64,000 bases of DNA, taken from the NCBI RefSeq assembly GCF_000745215.1, contig NZ_JQNK01000009.1:1488001-1552000 (forward strand), given 5' to 3'. The notes under the pieces are model-generated. The model had not been told where the DNA came from. It was given only the letters and a program-made list of their open reading frames with translations, and made no database searches. This document shows, piece after piece, positions 17,089 to 26,971 of this stretch; position 1 is the stretch's first letter, and the number at the start of each line of letters is the position of its first letter. Origin of the DNA: Methylosinus sp. PW1. Its GTDB lineage: Bacteria > Pseudomonadota > Alphaproteobacteria > Rhizobiales > Beijerinckiaceae. A program made the translations under genes and the position numbers.

Positions 17089-18069
17089 ATGAGACGCTGG
17101 CTCCTGCTCGTCCTGCTGATCCCCATCACGCTCGGCCTATGGCGGATGCGCGGCGACGCCTATGGCTCCGGCGCCTTCCTCGGCTATGTCGAGGGCGAGC
17201 TTCTCTATATCGGCCCGGTGGAGGGCGAGCGTCTCGCCCGGCTCGACGTCGAGGCCGGCAGCGCGGTGACGGAGGGCGAGCCGCTCTTCTCCATGGCCAC
17301 CCCCGTGCTCGATCGCCAGCGCGCCGAGGCCGCCGCGCGGCTGGCGCAAATGCAGGCGCAGCTCGAGAATCTGCGCGCCTCCATGAATCGTCCGCAGCAG
17401 ATCGCCGTGCTGCAGGCCGCCGTCGAGCGCGCCCGCGCCTCGCTCGCGCTCTCGGCCGCCGAATATGAGCGCAAGCGCATTCTCTCTTCGCATGGCAATG
17501 CGCCGAAATCGGCGCTCGATCAGGCCGTGATGACGCGGGATCGCGACAAGGCCACGCTCGCCGAGGCGGAGCGCCAGATCGAGGTCGCGCGCCTGCCGAG
17601 CCGCAATCAGGAGATCGAGGCCGCGCAATCGGCGATCGTCATGGCGCGCGCGCAGATCGAGCAGCTCGACACGCGCATCGCGCGACAAAAGGTCGTCGCG
17701 CCGGCGGCTGGCGTCGTGCAGGATATTTTCTTCCGCGCCGGCGAGATGGTCGTCGCCGGCCAGCCGGCGCTCTCCCTGCTGCCGCCGGAGAATCGCAAGG
17801 TGCGCTTCTATGTTCCGCAGGCGCGGCTCGTCGAGGCGCGGCTCGGCGCGCGCGTCGCCATCGAATGCGACGGCTGCGAGAAGGGCCTTTCGGGCCGCAT
17901 CAGCTTCATCGCGCAGCGCGAGGAATATACGCCGCCCGTCATCTTCAGCGATCAGGAGCGCGCCAAGCTCGTCTTCAAGGCGGAGGCGCGGCTCGAGGAC
18001 AGAACGCTGCTGCTGCCGCTCGGCCTTCCCGTGCGCGTGCGCCTTTCCGCCGAGAGCGCGTCGCCGTGA
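17089..18069 (+). CDS. HlyD-family periplasmic adaptor
   Basis: This membrane-fusion protein of 326 residues has an N-terminal signal-anchor (RRWLLLVLLIPITLGLW), a lipoyl-like half (GELLYIGPVEGERLARLDVEAGSAV), a long coiled-coil hairpin (about 75-190) and the second lipoyl half (VVAPAAGVVQDIFFRAGEMV). It links an ABC exporter to the outer membrane or stabilises it, as YbhG does in E. coli. ATG 17089 has GAGGA about 6 nt upstream. The stop overlaps the next start (GTGA), so the three genes 17089-20137 form one operon. Confidence 0.88.
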   Translation: MRRWLLLVLLIPITLGLWRMRGDAYGSGAFLGYVEGELLYIGPVEGERLARLDVEAGSAVTEGEPLFSMATPVLDRQRAEAAARLAQMQAQLENLRASMNRPQQIAVLQAAVERARASLALSAAEYERKRILSSHGNAPKSALDQAVMTRDRDKATLAEAERQIEVARLPSRNQEIEAAQSAIVMARAQIEQLDTRIARQKVVAPAAGVVQDIFFRAGEMVVAGQPALSLLPPENRKVRFYVPQARLVEARLGARVAIECDGCEKGLSGRISFIAQREEYTPPVIFSDQERAKLVFKAEARLEDRTLLLPLGLPVRVRLSAESASP

Positions 18070-18992
18070 GCGGCGTCGAGATCGCCATCGAGGCCGAGGG
18101 GCTCACCAAATCCTTCGGCGCTCGCAAGGTGGTCGACAATCTCACCATGCGCGTCGAGCGCGGCCGCATTCATGGGTTTCTCGGCCCCAATGGCAGCGGC
18201 AAGACGACGACGATCCGCATGCTCTGCGGATTGCTGACGCCCGATTCCGGCCGCGGCTCCTGTCTCGGCTATGACATTCGCACGCAGCAAAACGAGATCA
18301 AGCGCCAGGTCGGCTATATGACGCAGCGCTTCTCGCTCTACGCCGATCTCTCGATCCGCGAGAATCTCGAATTCGTCGCGCGCATCTACGGCCTCGCGCG
18401 GCCTGTGGAGATGGCGCGGGAAGCCATCATTCGCTTAGGGTTGGAGAAACGCGCCGAGCAGCTCGCCGGCGAGCTCTCCGGCGGCTGGAAGCAGCGGCTG
18501 GCGCTCGCCGCCTGCATATTGCCCGGACCTGCGCTGCTGCTGCTCGACGAGCCGACGGCGGGCGTCGACCCCAAGGCGCGGCGCGATTTCTGGGACGAGA
18601 TTCATTCGCTCGCCGCGCAAGGCCTCACCGTGCTCGTCTCCACCCACTACATGGACGAGGCGGAGCGCTGTCACGAGATCGCCTATATCGCCGACGGCCG
18701 CCTTTTGGCGCAGGGGACGATCGCCGAGATCGTCGCCCGCTCCGGCCTCTCGACTTACGTCGTGACCGGCCCCGATCTCGGCGCGCTCGCCATGCGGCTG
18801 AAAGCGACGAAGGGCGTCGATATGGTCGCGCCCTTCGGCATGGCGCTGCATGTCGCCGGCCGCGACGCCGCGCGCCTCGCCGCGATCGTGCGCGAGTTCG
18901 GCGAGAGCGCGCCGCAGCAATGGACGCGCGGCGAGCCCTCGCTCGAGGATGTGTTCATCGATCTCATGACTCACATAGAGGCGCGACGATGA
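18066..18992 (+). CDS. ABC transporter ATP-binding protein
   Basis: The protein has 308 residues from GTG 18066, overlapping the adaptor stop by 4 nt. Walker A GPNGSGKTTT (about 41-50), Q-loop GYMTQRFSLY, signature LSGGWKQRLAL (about 137), Walker B LLLLDEPTAGVD (about 158) and the switch His (VSTHYMDEA) are all intact. A C-terminal extension typical of drug/lipid exporters follows. It energises the ABC-2 permease encoded next. The signature reads LSGGW where LSGGQ/M is commoner. Confidence 0.94.
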   Translation: MSGVEIAIEAEGLTKSFGARKVVDNLTMRVERGRIHGFLGPNGSGKTTTIRMLCGLLTPDSGRGSCLGYDIRTQQNEIKRQVGYMTQRFSLYADLSIRENLEFVARIYGLARPVEMAREAIIRLGLEKRAEQLAGELSGGWKQRLALAACILPGPALLLLDEPTAGVDPKARRDFWDEIHSLAAQGLTVLVSTHYMDEAERCHEIAYIADGRLLAQGTIAEIVARSGLSTYVVTGPDLGALAMRLKATKGVDMVAPFGMALHVAGRDAARLAAIVREFGESAPQQWTRGEPSLEDVFIDLMTHIEARR

Positions 18993-20137
18993 TGTTCACG
19001 CCGAACATGCGCGCCTCGCTCGCGCGCATCTATGCGATGTTCGTGAAGGAGCTGATTCAGCTGCGCCGCGATCGCGTGACGCTGGCGATGATCGTCGGCA
19101 TTCCGCTCATTCAGCTGCTGCTGTTCGGCTACGCCATCAACGCCGATCCCAAGCATCTCGCCACGGCGCTGCTGGTGCAGGACGACGGGCCGCTGGCGCG
19201 CTCCTTCGTCGCAGCGCTGCGCACGACCGATTATTTCGACATCATCGCCGCAGCGACGGACGAGAGCGACGCCGAGAAGCTGATCCTCTCCAATCGCGTG
19301 CAATTCGTCATAGAGGTGCCGCCCGATTTCGGCCGGCGCGTCATTCGCGGCGAGCGGCCTCCCGTGCTCGTCGTCGCCGACGCCACCGATCCCACGGCGA
19401 CCGGCGGCGCCGTCTCCGCCGTGACGGCCGCGGCCGCGAGCGCGCTGGACCGCGAGCTGACCGGCCCGCTCGCGCATCTCGCGCAAGGACCGCCGCCTTT
19501 CGAGGTGCGCGTGCATCGCCGCTACAATGCGGCTGGCGAGACGCGCCGAAACATCGTGCCCGGACTCGTCGGCACGATTCTCACAATGACCATGCTGATC
19601 TACACCGCGCTGTCGGTGACGCGCGAGATCGAGCGCGGCACGATGGAGGCGCTGCTCGCAATGCCGGTGCGGCCGACCGAGATCATGCTCGGCAAGATCG
19701 CGCCTTATGTCGTGGTCGGCGGCGTGCAGATGGGCATTATCCTCATCGTCGCGACACTATTGTTCGGCGTGCCGATCGTCGGCTCGCTGCTCGCGCTGGC
19801 GCCGCTGACGCTCTTGTTCATCACCGCCAATCTCTCGGTCGGCTACACATTCTCGACGATCGCCGTCAATCAATTGCAGGCGATCCAGATGACCTTCTTC
19901 TTCTTCCTGCCCAATATGCTGCTCTCTGGCTTCTTCTTCCCCTTCCGCGGCATGCCGCAATGGGCGCAATATGTCGGCGAGGCGCTGCCGCTCACCCATT
20001 ATCTGCGCATCGTGCGCTCGATCATGCTGAAAGGCTCGAGCTTCGGCGATCTGACCAGCGACACGCTCGCGCTCGGCGTCTTCACCCTGGTGGCGATGAG
20101 CGTCGCGGTGATGCGCTTCCGCCAGACTTTGGACTGA
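18989..20137 (+). CDS. ABC-2 type permease
   Basis: The permease has 382 residues from ATG 18989, overlapping the ATPase stop (ATGA). It has an N-terminal membrane helix (LAMIVGIPLIQLLLFGYAI), a large periplasmic domain (about 50-175), and five C-terminal helices with the ABC-2 signature EIERGTMEALLAMPVRPTEI. It resembles the YbhS/YhhJ group. Only one permease gene is present, so the exporter is probably a homodimer (inference). The cargo is unknown; the arrangement fits efflux of drugs or hydrophobic compounds. Confidence 0.92.
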   Translation: MMFTPNMRASLARIYAMFVKELIQLRRDRVTLAMIVGIPLIQLLLFGYAINADPKHLATALLVQDDGPLARSFVAALRTTDYFDIIAAATDESDAEKLILSNRVQFVIEVPPDFGRRVIRGERPPVLVVADATDPTATGGAVSAVTAAAASALDRELTGPLAHLAQGPPPFEVRVHRRYNAAGETRRNIVPGLVGTILTMTMLIYTALSVTREIERGTMEALLAMPVRPTEIMLGKIAPYVVVGGVQMGIILIVATLLFGVPIVGSLLALAPLTLLFITANLSVGYTFSTIAVNQLQAIQMTFFFFLPNMLLSGFFFPFRGMPQWAQYVGEALPLTHYLRIVRSIMLKGSSFGDLTSDTLALGVFTLVAMSVAVMRFRQTLD

Positions 20138-20222
20138 CGGGAACGCGCTTGACCCCGCCATACGCAAGCGCCAGGATGACAGGGCGGAAGGCGTCGGGCC
20201 GCATCGGCGCGAAAGGGCGATC

Positions 20223-20402
20223 ATGAACGCTTTTAGTCGCAACATGCTGCTCGCGTTGGGCGTCGCAGGCTTCGGCTATTTTCTGTGGTCGATCTTCGTC
20301 GCCAGTCGCTATCAGGCGCTTTGCGAAATCTCCTATTGGTCCGCGACCGAGGCGCAATTGCGCGCCTGCGACGAGATGCGCTCCTCCCTGCCGAGAAATT
20401 GA
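20223..20402 (+). CDS. Small membrane protein, unknown
   Basis: The protein has 59 residues: MNAFSRN, one hydrophobic helix (about 8-27, MLLALGVAGFGYFLWSIFVA), then a short polar tail with two cysteines (YQALCEIS, LRACDEM). AAAGGG lies about 6 nt before the ATG. It follows the export operon by 85 nt and precedes a secreted protein by 35 nt. No family recognised. Confidence 0.5.
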   Translation: MNAFSRNMLLALGVAGFGYFLWSIFVASRYQALCEISYWSATEAQLRACDEMRSSLPRN

Positions 20403-20437
20403 CGAGGCCGCGCCGCGCGCGCATTGCGGAAAATGGA

Positions 20438-20863
20438 ATGAACGCCTCACTCTACACTTTTGCGGCCCTGGCGCTGCTGGTCGCGCCGCACGCCCTCGCC
20501 TCGGAAATTCATCTCGATTGCGGGCGCACGAATCGGACGGTCGCGATCGACATCGACACCGGCCGGCGCTTCGTGCAGCTCATTTGGGAGGACGGCGTCG
20601 CCGAGGAATATCGCGATGGCGATTCCTATGTCTCCGGCGCGAGCGGCTCCAGCGAGACGCAAAAGGTCACTTATGCGGTCAGCGTCGACAAGGATGCGGT
20701 GAGCTTCGGCCAGGACCGCGTCTGCGTCGCCGCGAGCGGCAAATGCCGAGACCAGCATATTCGCAACCTGCTCGACGTGGCCGCGGGCACGTTGAAATAT
20801 GACGATGGCGGCGTCATCGCCGTGCTGAAATGCGCGCCCGCGCCGCCGGGCCGCAAATTCTAG
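20438..20863 (+). CDS. Secreted protein of unknown function
   Basis: The protein has 141 residues with a signal peptide (about 1-21, cleavage after ALA in HALASEIHLD). The mature part is beta-rich, with four cysteines (LDCGR, RVCVA, GKCRD, LKCAP) that could form two disulphides in the periplasm (inference). The in-frame ATG at 20438 is preferred over upstream starts because the signal peptide begins there. I do not recognise a family. Confidence 0.65.
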   Translation: MNASLYTFAALALLVAPHALASEIHLDCGRTNRTVAIDIDTGRRFVQLIWEDGVAEEYRDGDSYVSGASGSSETQKVTYAVSVDKDAVSFGQDRVCVAASGKCRDQHIRNLLDVAAGTLKYDDGGVIAVLKCAPAPPGRKF

Positions 20864-20987
20864 AGACGTCGCCCCCAAAGAAACGCATCGCTCCGCTCCA
20901 CCTTGCGCCGGGGCGGCGCGGTCGCCTAAGAGAGCGCATCCCGATGCGCGGCTCTCGCGCGCGGCGTTCAATCGAAAAGAGGTTTGC

Positions 20988-21287
20988 GTGGCCGACGACG
21001 AAGACTATGTCTATGACGAAGCGAGCGGCGAATGGGTTCCGGCGTCGCAGCTCGCCGCGGCGGCGGCGCAGGCGAAGGTCGTGAAGGATTCGGCCGGCAA
21101 TGCGCTCGCCGACGGCGACTCGGTCATCCTCATCAAGGATCTGAAGGTGAAGGGCGCCAATCAGACCTTGAAGCAGGGCACGGTGATCAAATCGATCCGC
21201 CTCACCGACGATCCCGAGGAGATCGACTGCCGGCACGACGCCATCAAAGGATTGGTGCTGCGCACGGAATTCGTGAAGAAGCGCTGA
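20988..21287 (+). CDS. PhnA/YjdM C-terminal domain protein
   Basis: The protein has 99 residues from GTG. Residues about 33-99 (DSAGNALADGDSVILIKDL and LKQGTVIKSIRL) match the PhnA_C domain of YjdM, historically called an alkylphosphonate utilisation protein though its role is unclear. The N-terminal zinc ribbon of full-length YjdM is missing and replaced by an acidic stretch (DEDYVYDEASGEWVPAS). GAGG lies about 9 nt upstream. Confidence 0.78.
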   Translation: MADDEDYVYDEASGEWVPASQLAAAAAQAKVVKDSAGNALADGDSVILIKDLKVKGANQTLKQGTVIKSIRLTDDPEEIDCRHDAIKGLVLRTEFVKKR

Positions 21288-21308
21288 GCCGGTCTTCCGG
21301 CTCGCTCG

Positions 21309-21827
21309 TCAATGCGCCTCCTCGTCGTGGTTTTTTCCATGGCCGCCGGCGAGGCGCTCCGACAGAGCGAAGGCCAGCGTCGAGACGACGAAGACCATAT
21401 GAATGCCGAGATAGAAATACAGATCCCGGTCATTCATATGCGGCACGTCCATGAAGGCCTCGAGCAGCTTGATCGCCGAGATGGCGACGATGGTCGAGAG
21501 CAGCTTCAGCTTCAGCTCGGAGAAATCGATCGAGCCCATCCAGTCCGGCCAGCCGGGCTGGCTGTCCGTGTCGACCCTGGAGACGAAATTCTCATAGACC
21601 GATAGCATGACCGTCACCACCAGAGCGCCGGTCAGCGTCATGTCGATGAGGTCCAGCACCAGCAGGGTCATGTCGGATTCGGCGGCGGTGAGGAGATGCG
21701 CCGTCGCCTCGTAGAGATGTACGCCCGCTTTATAGAGCAGCTCCAAGAGCCCCACCGCCAGCATGACGAAGAAGGGCGCGAGCAGCCAGCGCGACATGAA
21801 CAGGAAGGATTCGAAAAAGCGCTTCAT
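21309..21827 (-). CDS. UPF0114 (YqhA-family) membrane protein
   Basis: The protein has 172 residues with four hydrophobic segments (LAPFFVMLAVGLLELLY; LLVLDLIDMTLTGALVVTVML; LLSTIVAISAIKLLEAF; LGIHMVFVVSTLAFALSERL). The sequence VMLSVYENFVSR followed by KLLSTIVAISAIKLLE is characteristic of UPF0114/TIGR00645. Function of the family is not established. It is transcribed towards the PhnA-like gene and ends 21 nt from it. Confidence 0.85.
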   Translation of the reverse strand: MKRFFESFLFMSRWLLAPFFVMLAVGLLELLYKAGVHLYEATAHLLTAAESDMTLLVLDLIDMTLTGALVVTVMLSVYENFVSRVDTDSQPGWPDWMGSIDFSELKLKLLSTIVAISAIKLLEAFMDVPHMNDRDLYFYLGIHMVFVVSTLAFALSERLAGGHGKNHDEEAH

Positions 21828-21997
21828 CTTCGACTCGTTCTGGTAGGGGAGGCGACGGAGCCGTACACGAATTCGCCGCGCCGGCCAAGCTCAGGAGACC
21901 GGCGCTCGCGCCGATCGCCCTTCTGCCCGCGGAATCGCCTTGACCCCTGCGGTCGTCTCCCGTAACGTCTGCTCCGTTATTTCACCTGGAGCGGGCC

Positions 21998-22048
21998 GTG
22001 AAGGGCATTCTTCTCGTAGGCAGGGCGCTGGAGACGGAGCGGGTCTGA
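21998..22048 (+). CDS. ilvBN leader peptide (attenuation)
   Basis: GTG opens a 16-codon reading frame, VKGILLVGRALETERV. The run Ile-Leu-Leu-Val at codons 4-7 is what a branched-chain amino acid attenuator needs. GGAG lies 6 nt upstream. A terminator hairpin with six T follows 31 nt after the stop, before ilvB. Such ilv leaders are known in proteobacteria. Confidence 0.78.
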   Translation: MKGILLVGRALETERV

Positions 22049-22078
22049 ACCCGAGCTTCCGCCGCTGGCGCTTATCCG

Positions 22079-22101
22079 AGGCCCTCCAGGGGGCCTTTTT
22101 T
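22079..22101 (+). terminator. Attenuator terminator of ilvB
   Basis: AGGCCC (22079-22084) pairs with GGGCCT (22091-22096), and the T-run covers 22096-22101. CTCCAG at 22084-22089 can pair instead with CTGGAG in the leader coding region (22028-22033), giving an antiterminator that is free only when the ribosome stalls at the Ile-Leu-Leu-Val codons. A CGGGT/ACCCG hairpin spans the leader stop codon. Confidence 0.78.
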
Positions 22102-22168
22102 ATTGCCTATGGGGGCGCGCCCGCGCGGTCCTATGTCTCGAGGGTCGAGAAAAGCGGAGCTGGAGAGA

Positions 22169-23941
22169 ATGGCGAAGCAGATGACCGGAGCGGAAATGGT
22201 GGTCGAGGCCCTGAAGGATCAGGGCGTCGAAGTGCTTTTCGGCTATCCCGGCGGCGCCGTCCTTCCGATCTATGATGTTCTCTTCCACCAGGAGAAGGTG
22301 CGGCATATTCTCGTGCGCCACGAGCAGGGCGCGGCGCACGCCGCCGAGGGTTACGCCCGCTCCTCCGGCAAGCCGGGCGTGCTGCTCGTGACCTCCGGCC
22401 CCGGCGCCACCAACACCATCACCGGCCTCACCGATGCGCTGATGGACTCCATTCCGCTGGTCTGCATCACCGGCCAGGTGCCGACGCATCTCATCGGCTC
22501 CGACGCTTTTCAGGAATGCGACACGGTCGGCATCACCCGCCACTGCACCAAGCATAATTATCTGGTGAAGAATATCGCCGATCTGCCGCGCATCCTGCAC
22601 GAGGCTTTCTATGTCGCCTCCAGCGGGCGACCGGGGCCGGTGGTCATCGATATTCCGAAGGATGTGCAATTCGCGTCGGGGACCTATACCGGCCCGCGCA
22701 ATGTGCATCACAAGACCTATCAGCCCAAGCTCGACGCCGACACGGACGCCATTCGCCGCGCGGTGACGATGATGGCCGCCGCCAAGCGGCCGATCTTCTA
22801 TACGGGCGGCGGCGTCATCAATTCCGGCCCGGCGGCCTCGACGCTGCTGCGCGAATTGGTGTCGCTCACCGGCTTCCCGATCACCTCCACGCTGATGGGC
22901 CTCGGCGCCTATCCGGGCTCCGGCCCCAATTGGCTCGGCATGCTCGGCATGCACGGCACTTTCGAGGCCAATAACGCCATGCACGACTGCGATCTGATGA
23001 TCGCCGTCGGCTCGCGCTTCGACGATCGCATCACCGGACGGCTCGACGCCTTCTCGCCCGGCTCGAAGAAAATCCACATCGATATCGACCGCTCCTCGAT
23101 CAATAAGAATGTGAAGGTCGATCTGCCGATCGTCGGCGATTGCGGCCATGTGCTCGAGAGCATGGTGCGCATCTGGCGCGCCGAGGCGATGCACGCCGAG
23201 AAGCAGCCGCTCGACGCCTGGTGGAAGAAGATCGACGAATGGCGCGACCGCAAGTCGCTGGCCTTCCGCAATTCCGACAAGGTCATCAAGCCGCAATATG
23301 CCGTGCAGCGGCTCTATGCGCTGACCAAGGATCGCGATCCTTACGTCACCACCGAGGTCGGCCAGCATCAGATGTGGGCCGCGCAGCATTATCATTTCGA
23401 CGAGCCCAATCGCTGGATGACCTCCGGCGGGCTCGGCACAATGGGCTATGGCCTGCCGGCGGCGATCGGCGCGCAGCTCGCGCATCCCAAATCGCTGGTC
23501 GTCGATATCGCCGGCGAGGCGTCCATTCTGATGAACATTCAGGAGATGTCGACGGCGATCCAATATCGGCTGCCGGTCAAGATCTTCATCCTGAACAATG
23601 AATATATGGGCATGGTGCGCCAGTGGCAGGAGCTGCTGCACGGCGGACGCTACTCGCACTCCTATTCCGAGGCGCTGCCCGATTTCGTGAAGCTCGCCGA
23701 GGCCTTCGGCGCCAAGGGCATTCGCTGCTCCGACCCCGCCGATCTCGATCGCGCCATTCAGGAAATGATCGACTATGACGGGCCGGTGATCTTCGACTGC
23801 CTCGTCGAGAAGGGCGAAAATTGCTTCCCGATGATCCCCTCGGGCAAGGCGCATAACGACATGCTGCTCGCCGATCTCTCCGACGACGCCGGAATCGAGC
23901 TCGGCTCGATCATCGACGAAAAGGGCAAGATGCTGGTGTGA
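22169..23941 (+). CDS. ilvB: Acetolactate synthase large (catalytic) subunit
   Basis: This ThDP enzyme of 590 residues condenses pyruvate into acetolactate, or with 2-ketobutyrate into acetohydroxybutyrate, the first common step to valine, leucine and isoleucine. [12 protein letters not shown] and the catalytic Glu in [16 protein letters not shown] lie in the N-terminal ThDP domain. The central domain binds FAD. The C-terminal ThDP-Mg motif reads AGEASILMN near residue 450, where Asp is usual at the Glu position. ATG 22169 is the start of the conserved AKQMTGAEM. Expression is probably controlled by the upstream attenuator. Confidence 0.96.
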   Translation: MAKQMTGAEMVVEALKDQGVEVLFGYPGGAVLPIYDVLFHQEKVRHILVRHEQGAAHAAEGYARSSGKPGVLLVTSGPGATNTITGLTDALMDSIPLVCITGQVPTHLIGSDAFQECDTVGITRHCTKHNYLVKNIADLPRILHEAFYVASSGRPGPVVIDIPKDVQFASGTYTGPRNVHHKTYQPKLDADTDAIRRAVTMMAAAKRPIFYTGGGVINSGPAASTLLRELVSLTGFPITSTLMGLGAYPGSGPNWLGMLGMHGTFEANNAMHDCDLMIAVGSRFDDRITGRLDAFSPGSKKIHIDIDRSSINKNVKVDLPIVGDCGHVLESMVRIWRAEAMHAEKQPLDAWWKKIDEWRDRKSLAFRNSDKVIKPQYAVQRLYALTKDRDPYVTTEVGQHQMWAAQHYHFDEPNRWMTSGGLGTMGYGLPAAIGAQLAHPKSLVVDIAGEASILMNIQEMSTAIQYRLPVKIFILNNEYMGMVRQWQELLHGGRYSHSYSEALPDFVKLAEAFGAKGIRCSDPADLDRAIQEMIDYDGPVIFDCLVEKGENCFPMIPSGKAHNDMLLADLSDDAGIELGSIIDEKGKMLV

Positions 23942-23951
23942 GACGAGCGAA

Positions 23952-24002
23952 TAGCGAGTAGCGAATAGAGCTGCTCCGCTTTCGACTATTCGCTACTCGC
24001 TA
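23952..24002. repeat. Perfect inverted repeat between ilvB and ilvN
   Basis: TAGCGAGTAGCGAATAG (23952-23968) is matched by its exact reverse complement (23986-24002) across a 17-nt loop. Each arm contains direct repeats of TAGCGA. It occupies nearly the whole ilvB-ilvN gap and could form a strong mRNA hairpin. The motif looks like a mobile intergenic palindrome and not a terminator, as no T-run follows. Confidence 0.85.
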
Positions 24003-24020
24003 ACCGCTGGAAACGGACAC

Positions 24021-24572
24021 ATGAACGCTCCCCTCTCCCCGCCCTCGCCCTATTCCTCGCCGACGTCGCGCTCCAATGTGGAGACGCATACGCTCGCCGT
24101 GCTGGTCGACAATGAGCCGGGCGTGCTGGCGCGCGTCGTCGGCCTGTTCTCGGGCCGCGGCTATAATATCGAGAGCCTGACGGTGGCCGAGGTCGCGCAT
24201 GGCGAACATCTCTCGCGCATCACCGTCGTCACCTCCGGCACGCCGGAGACGATCGAGCAGATTCAGCATCAGCTCGAGCGGCTGGTGCCGGTCCATAAGG
24301 TCACCGATCTCACCGTCTCCGCCCGCTCGCTGGAGCGCGAGCTGGCCATGGTGAAAGTCAAGGGCAAGGGCGAGGAGCGCAACGCCGCTCTGCAGCTGGC
24401 CGAGGCTTTCCGCGCCCGCGTCGTCGACGCCACCATCGAGAGCTTCATCTTCGAGCTGACCGGAAAGCCCGACAAGATCGACGAATTCGTCGATCTGATG
24501 CGCCCGATCGGCCTCGTCGAGGTCTCGCGCACGGGCGTGGCGGCGATCTCGCGCGGGCCGGACCCGATCTGA
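24021..24572 (+). CDS. ilvN: Acetolactate synthase small (regulatory) subunit
   Basis: The protein has 183 residues and activates IlvB and confers valine feedback. An ACT domain spans about 22-95 (THTLAVLVDNEPGVLARVVG, FSGRGYNIESLTV). The C-terminal domain (about 100-175) ends VSRTGVAAISRG. The N-terminal 18 residues are Pro/Ser-rich and variable. It is 79 nt after ilvB with a palindrome in between, still probably one transcript. Confidence 0.95.
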   Translation: MNAPLSPPSPYSSPTSRSNVETHTLAVLVDNEPGVLARVVGLFSGRGYNIESLTVAEVAHGEHLSRITVVTSGTPETIEQIQHQLERLVPVHKVTDLTVSARSLERELAMVKVKGKGEERNAALQLAEAFRARVVDATIESFIFELTGKPDKIDEFVDLMRPIGLVEVSRTGVAAISRGPDPI

Positions 24573-24734
24573 CCGCGCAAATCCTTAATTTTTGACCTTC
24601 GCGCGCGGGACGCGTAGAAAGGTCTACGAAATGCGCTCTCGTCCTGCGGTTCTTCCCGAGACGAGAGAAAAGCCACGTAAAATCAATCAGGAAACCGACT
24701 CTGCCGGCGCGACCGGCGGTTGCGGAACTCTTGA

Positions 24735-25799
<1,065 letters not shown>

Positions 25800-25816
25800 A
25801 GCGCTTCCGATCGGGC

Positions 25817-25843
25817 GCACGATCCGATCCGATTGGATCGTGC
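25817..25843. terminator. Palindrome after ilvC
   Basis: GCACGATCC and GGATCGTGC form a perfect 9-bp stem around a 9-nt loop, 18 nt after the ilvC stop. No T-run follows; the GATC-rich sequence resembles dispersed rhizobial intergenic repeats, so the terminator role is uncertain. Confidence 0.45.
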
Positions 25844-25950
25844 TCCCGTCGAGCGTGCGAAGGAGAGCGCCATAGGGAAGCTCAGCTCGGATCGAACGCA
25901 ACGTCGAGAGAGGAGCGGCCGGGGCGCCGCCCTTGCGACGGAGAGGCGCG

Positions 25951-26415
25951 ATGCAGCCGAAAATCGACGCGCCTGACGAAGAGGAACGTCGCAAATTGAG
26001 ACGCAATGTCTTCGAGATCACGCGCCTGCGCATGTCTGGCCAGATCGAGGAGATGCTGCGCTATTTTGCGCCGGACGTGATCGTTCGCTATCACGCCACC
26101 AAAGAGGGCTTGTTTCTTCCCGGCGTCCTTCACGGCCGCGAGGCGTTTCGCGAGAATATTCGTCTCACCGACGTCGATTACGAGCCCCTCGGCAGCGAGG
26201 TGCTGGACATATTGGTGGACGGCTCCATGACGGCGGTGCGATGGCGCAACTCCTGGCGGCATCGCAACTCCGGCCGTACGGCCACCATGGACATGGCGCA
26301 TTTCCTGTCCTGGCGAAACGGCATGGTCATCGAAGTGTTCGAGTATCTCGATTATCACGGCTGGAATCCCTTCAGCGACGACCAGCTCATCGAAAGAGAC
26401 GAGCCCCGCCCCTGA
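25951..26415 (+). CDS. SnoaL/NTF2-like protein, first of a pair
   Basis: The protein has 154 residues with the cone-shaped NTF2-like fold: an N-terminal helix pair (FEITRLRMSGQIEEMLRYF), then APDVIVRYHATKEG, VRWRNSWRHRNSGRTAT and a final strand with VIEVFEYLDYHG. Family members are small-molecule isomerases or hydrolases, or have no catalytic role; the substrate is unknown. GGAGAGG lies about 4 nt before ATG 25951. The next gene is a diverged paralog of similar size 23 nt downstream. Confidence 0.78.
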   Translation: MQPKIDAPDEEERRKLRRNVFEITRLRMSGQIEEMLRYFAPDVIVRYHATKEGLFLPGVLHGREAFRENIRLTDVDYEPLGSEVLDILVDGSMTAVRWRNSWRHRNSGRTATMDMAHFLSWRNGMVIEVFEYLDYHGWNPFSDDQLIERDEPRP

Positions 26416-26438
26416 AGAAAGCGCGAATCGAGGCGCGT

Positions 26439-26900
26439 ATGACCGATATCGAAGAGCTTTTCGCCCGTCGCCCGCCGGGGCTGGAACGTGATGAAATCCG
26501 TCGCCGCCTCGATCTGCTCGCCTCGCAGCCAGCCGAGAACGGCGATTTCAGCGTCATCCACGAGCTGTTCTCGCCGGATGTCGTCTGCGAGTTCGTCGGC
26601 GACAAGACGCGCATCCCCTATGCCGGGCGCCATACGGGCCTCGACGCGCTGCTCAATATATTGCGCGCCATCAACGTCGACTTCTGCCAGTCGGAGCCGA
26701 TGATCGACGATGTCGTCATCGACGGCGGCCGCGTCGCGCTCCGGCGAAGCGTGCGCTGGCGCCATCGCGGCACCGGCCTCGAGGGCCGCGTCGACCTCGC
26801 CGATTTCGTACGTTTCGAGCACGGGCTCATCGTCGAATTGATCGAGTTCCGCGATTCGATCAGCATTCTCAACATTCAGGGCGAGCCCTCCTGGCCCTGA
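26439..26900 (+). CDS. SnoaL/NTF2-like protein, second of a pair
   Basis: The protein has 153 residues. The pattern matches the preceding gene: HELFSPDVVCEFVGDKT aligns with YFAPDVIVRYHATKE, VRWRHRGTGLEGRVDLADF aligns with NSWRHRNSGRTATMDMAHF, and both end LIEF/FEYL. It is most likely a tandem duplicate that diverged. The two may form a heterodimer, since NTF2 folds commonly dimerise (inference). ATG 26439 gives a length matching the paralog. Confidence 0.75.
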   Translation: MTDIEELFARRPPGLERDEIRRRLDLLASQPAENGDFSVIHELFSPDVVCEFVGDKTRIPYAGRHTGLDALLNILRAINVDFCQSEPMIDDVVIDGGRVALRRSVRWRHRGTGLEGRVDLADFVRFEHGLIVELIEFRDSISILNIQGEPSWP

Positions 26901-26971
26901 CCCTGCTCCCGCTCCCGCCGTCCCGATCCTGAGCCGTCCCTTTTGGCCCTAGCCGAGGCTCCGCCGCTCCC

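Noticed and set aside
22100..23854. 584-codon minus-strand open frame over ilvB
   Set aside because: Antisense shadow; ilvB on the plus strand is unambiguous.
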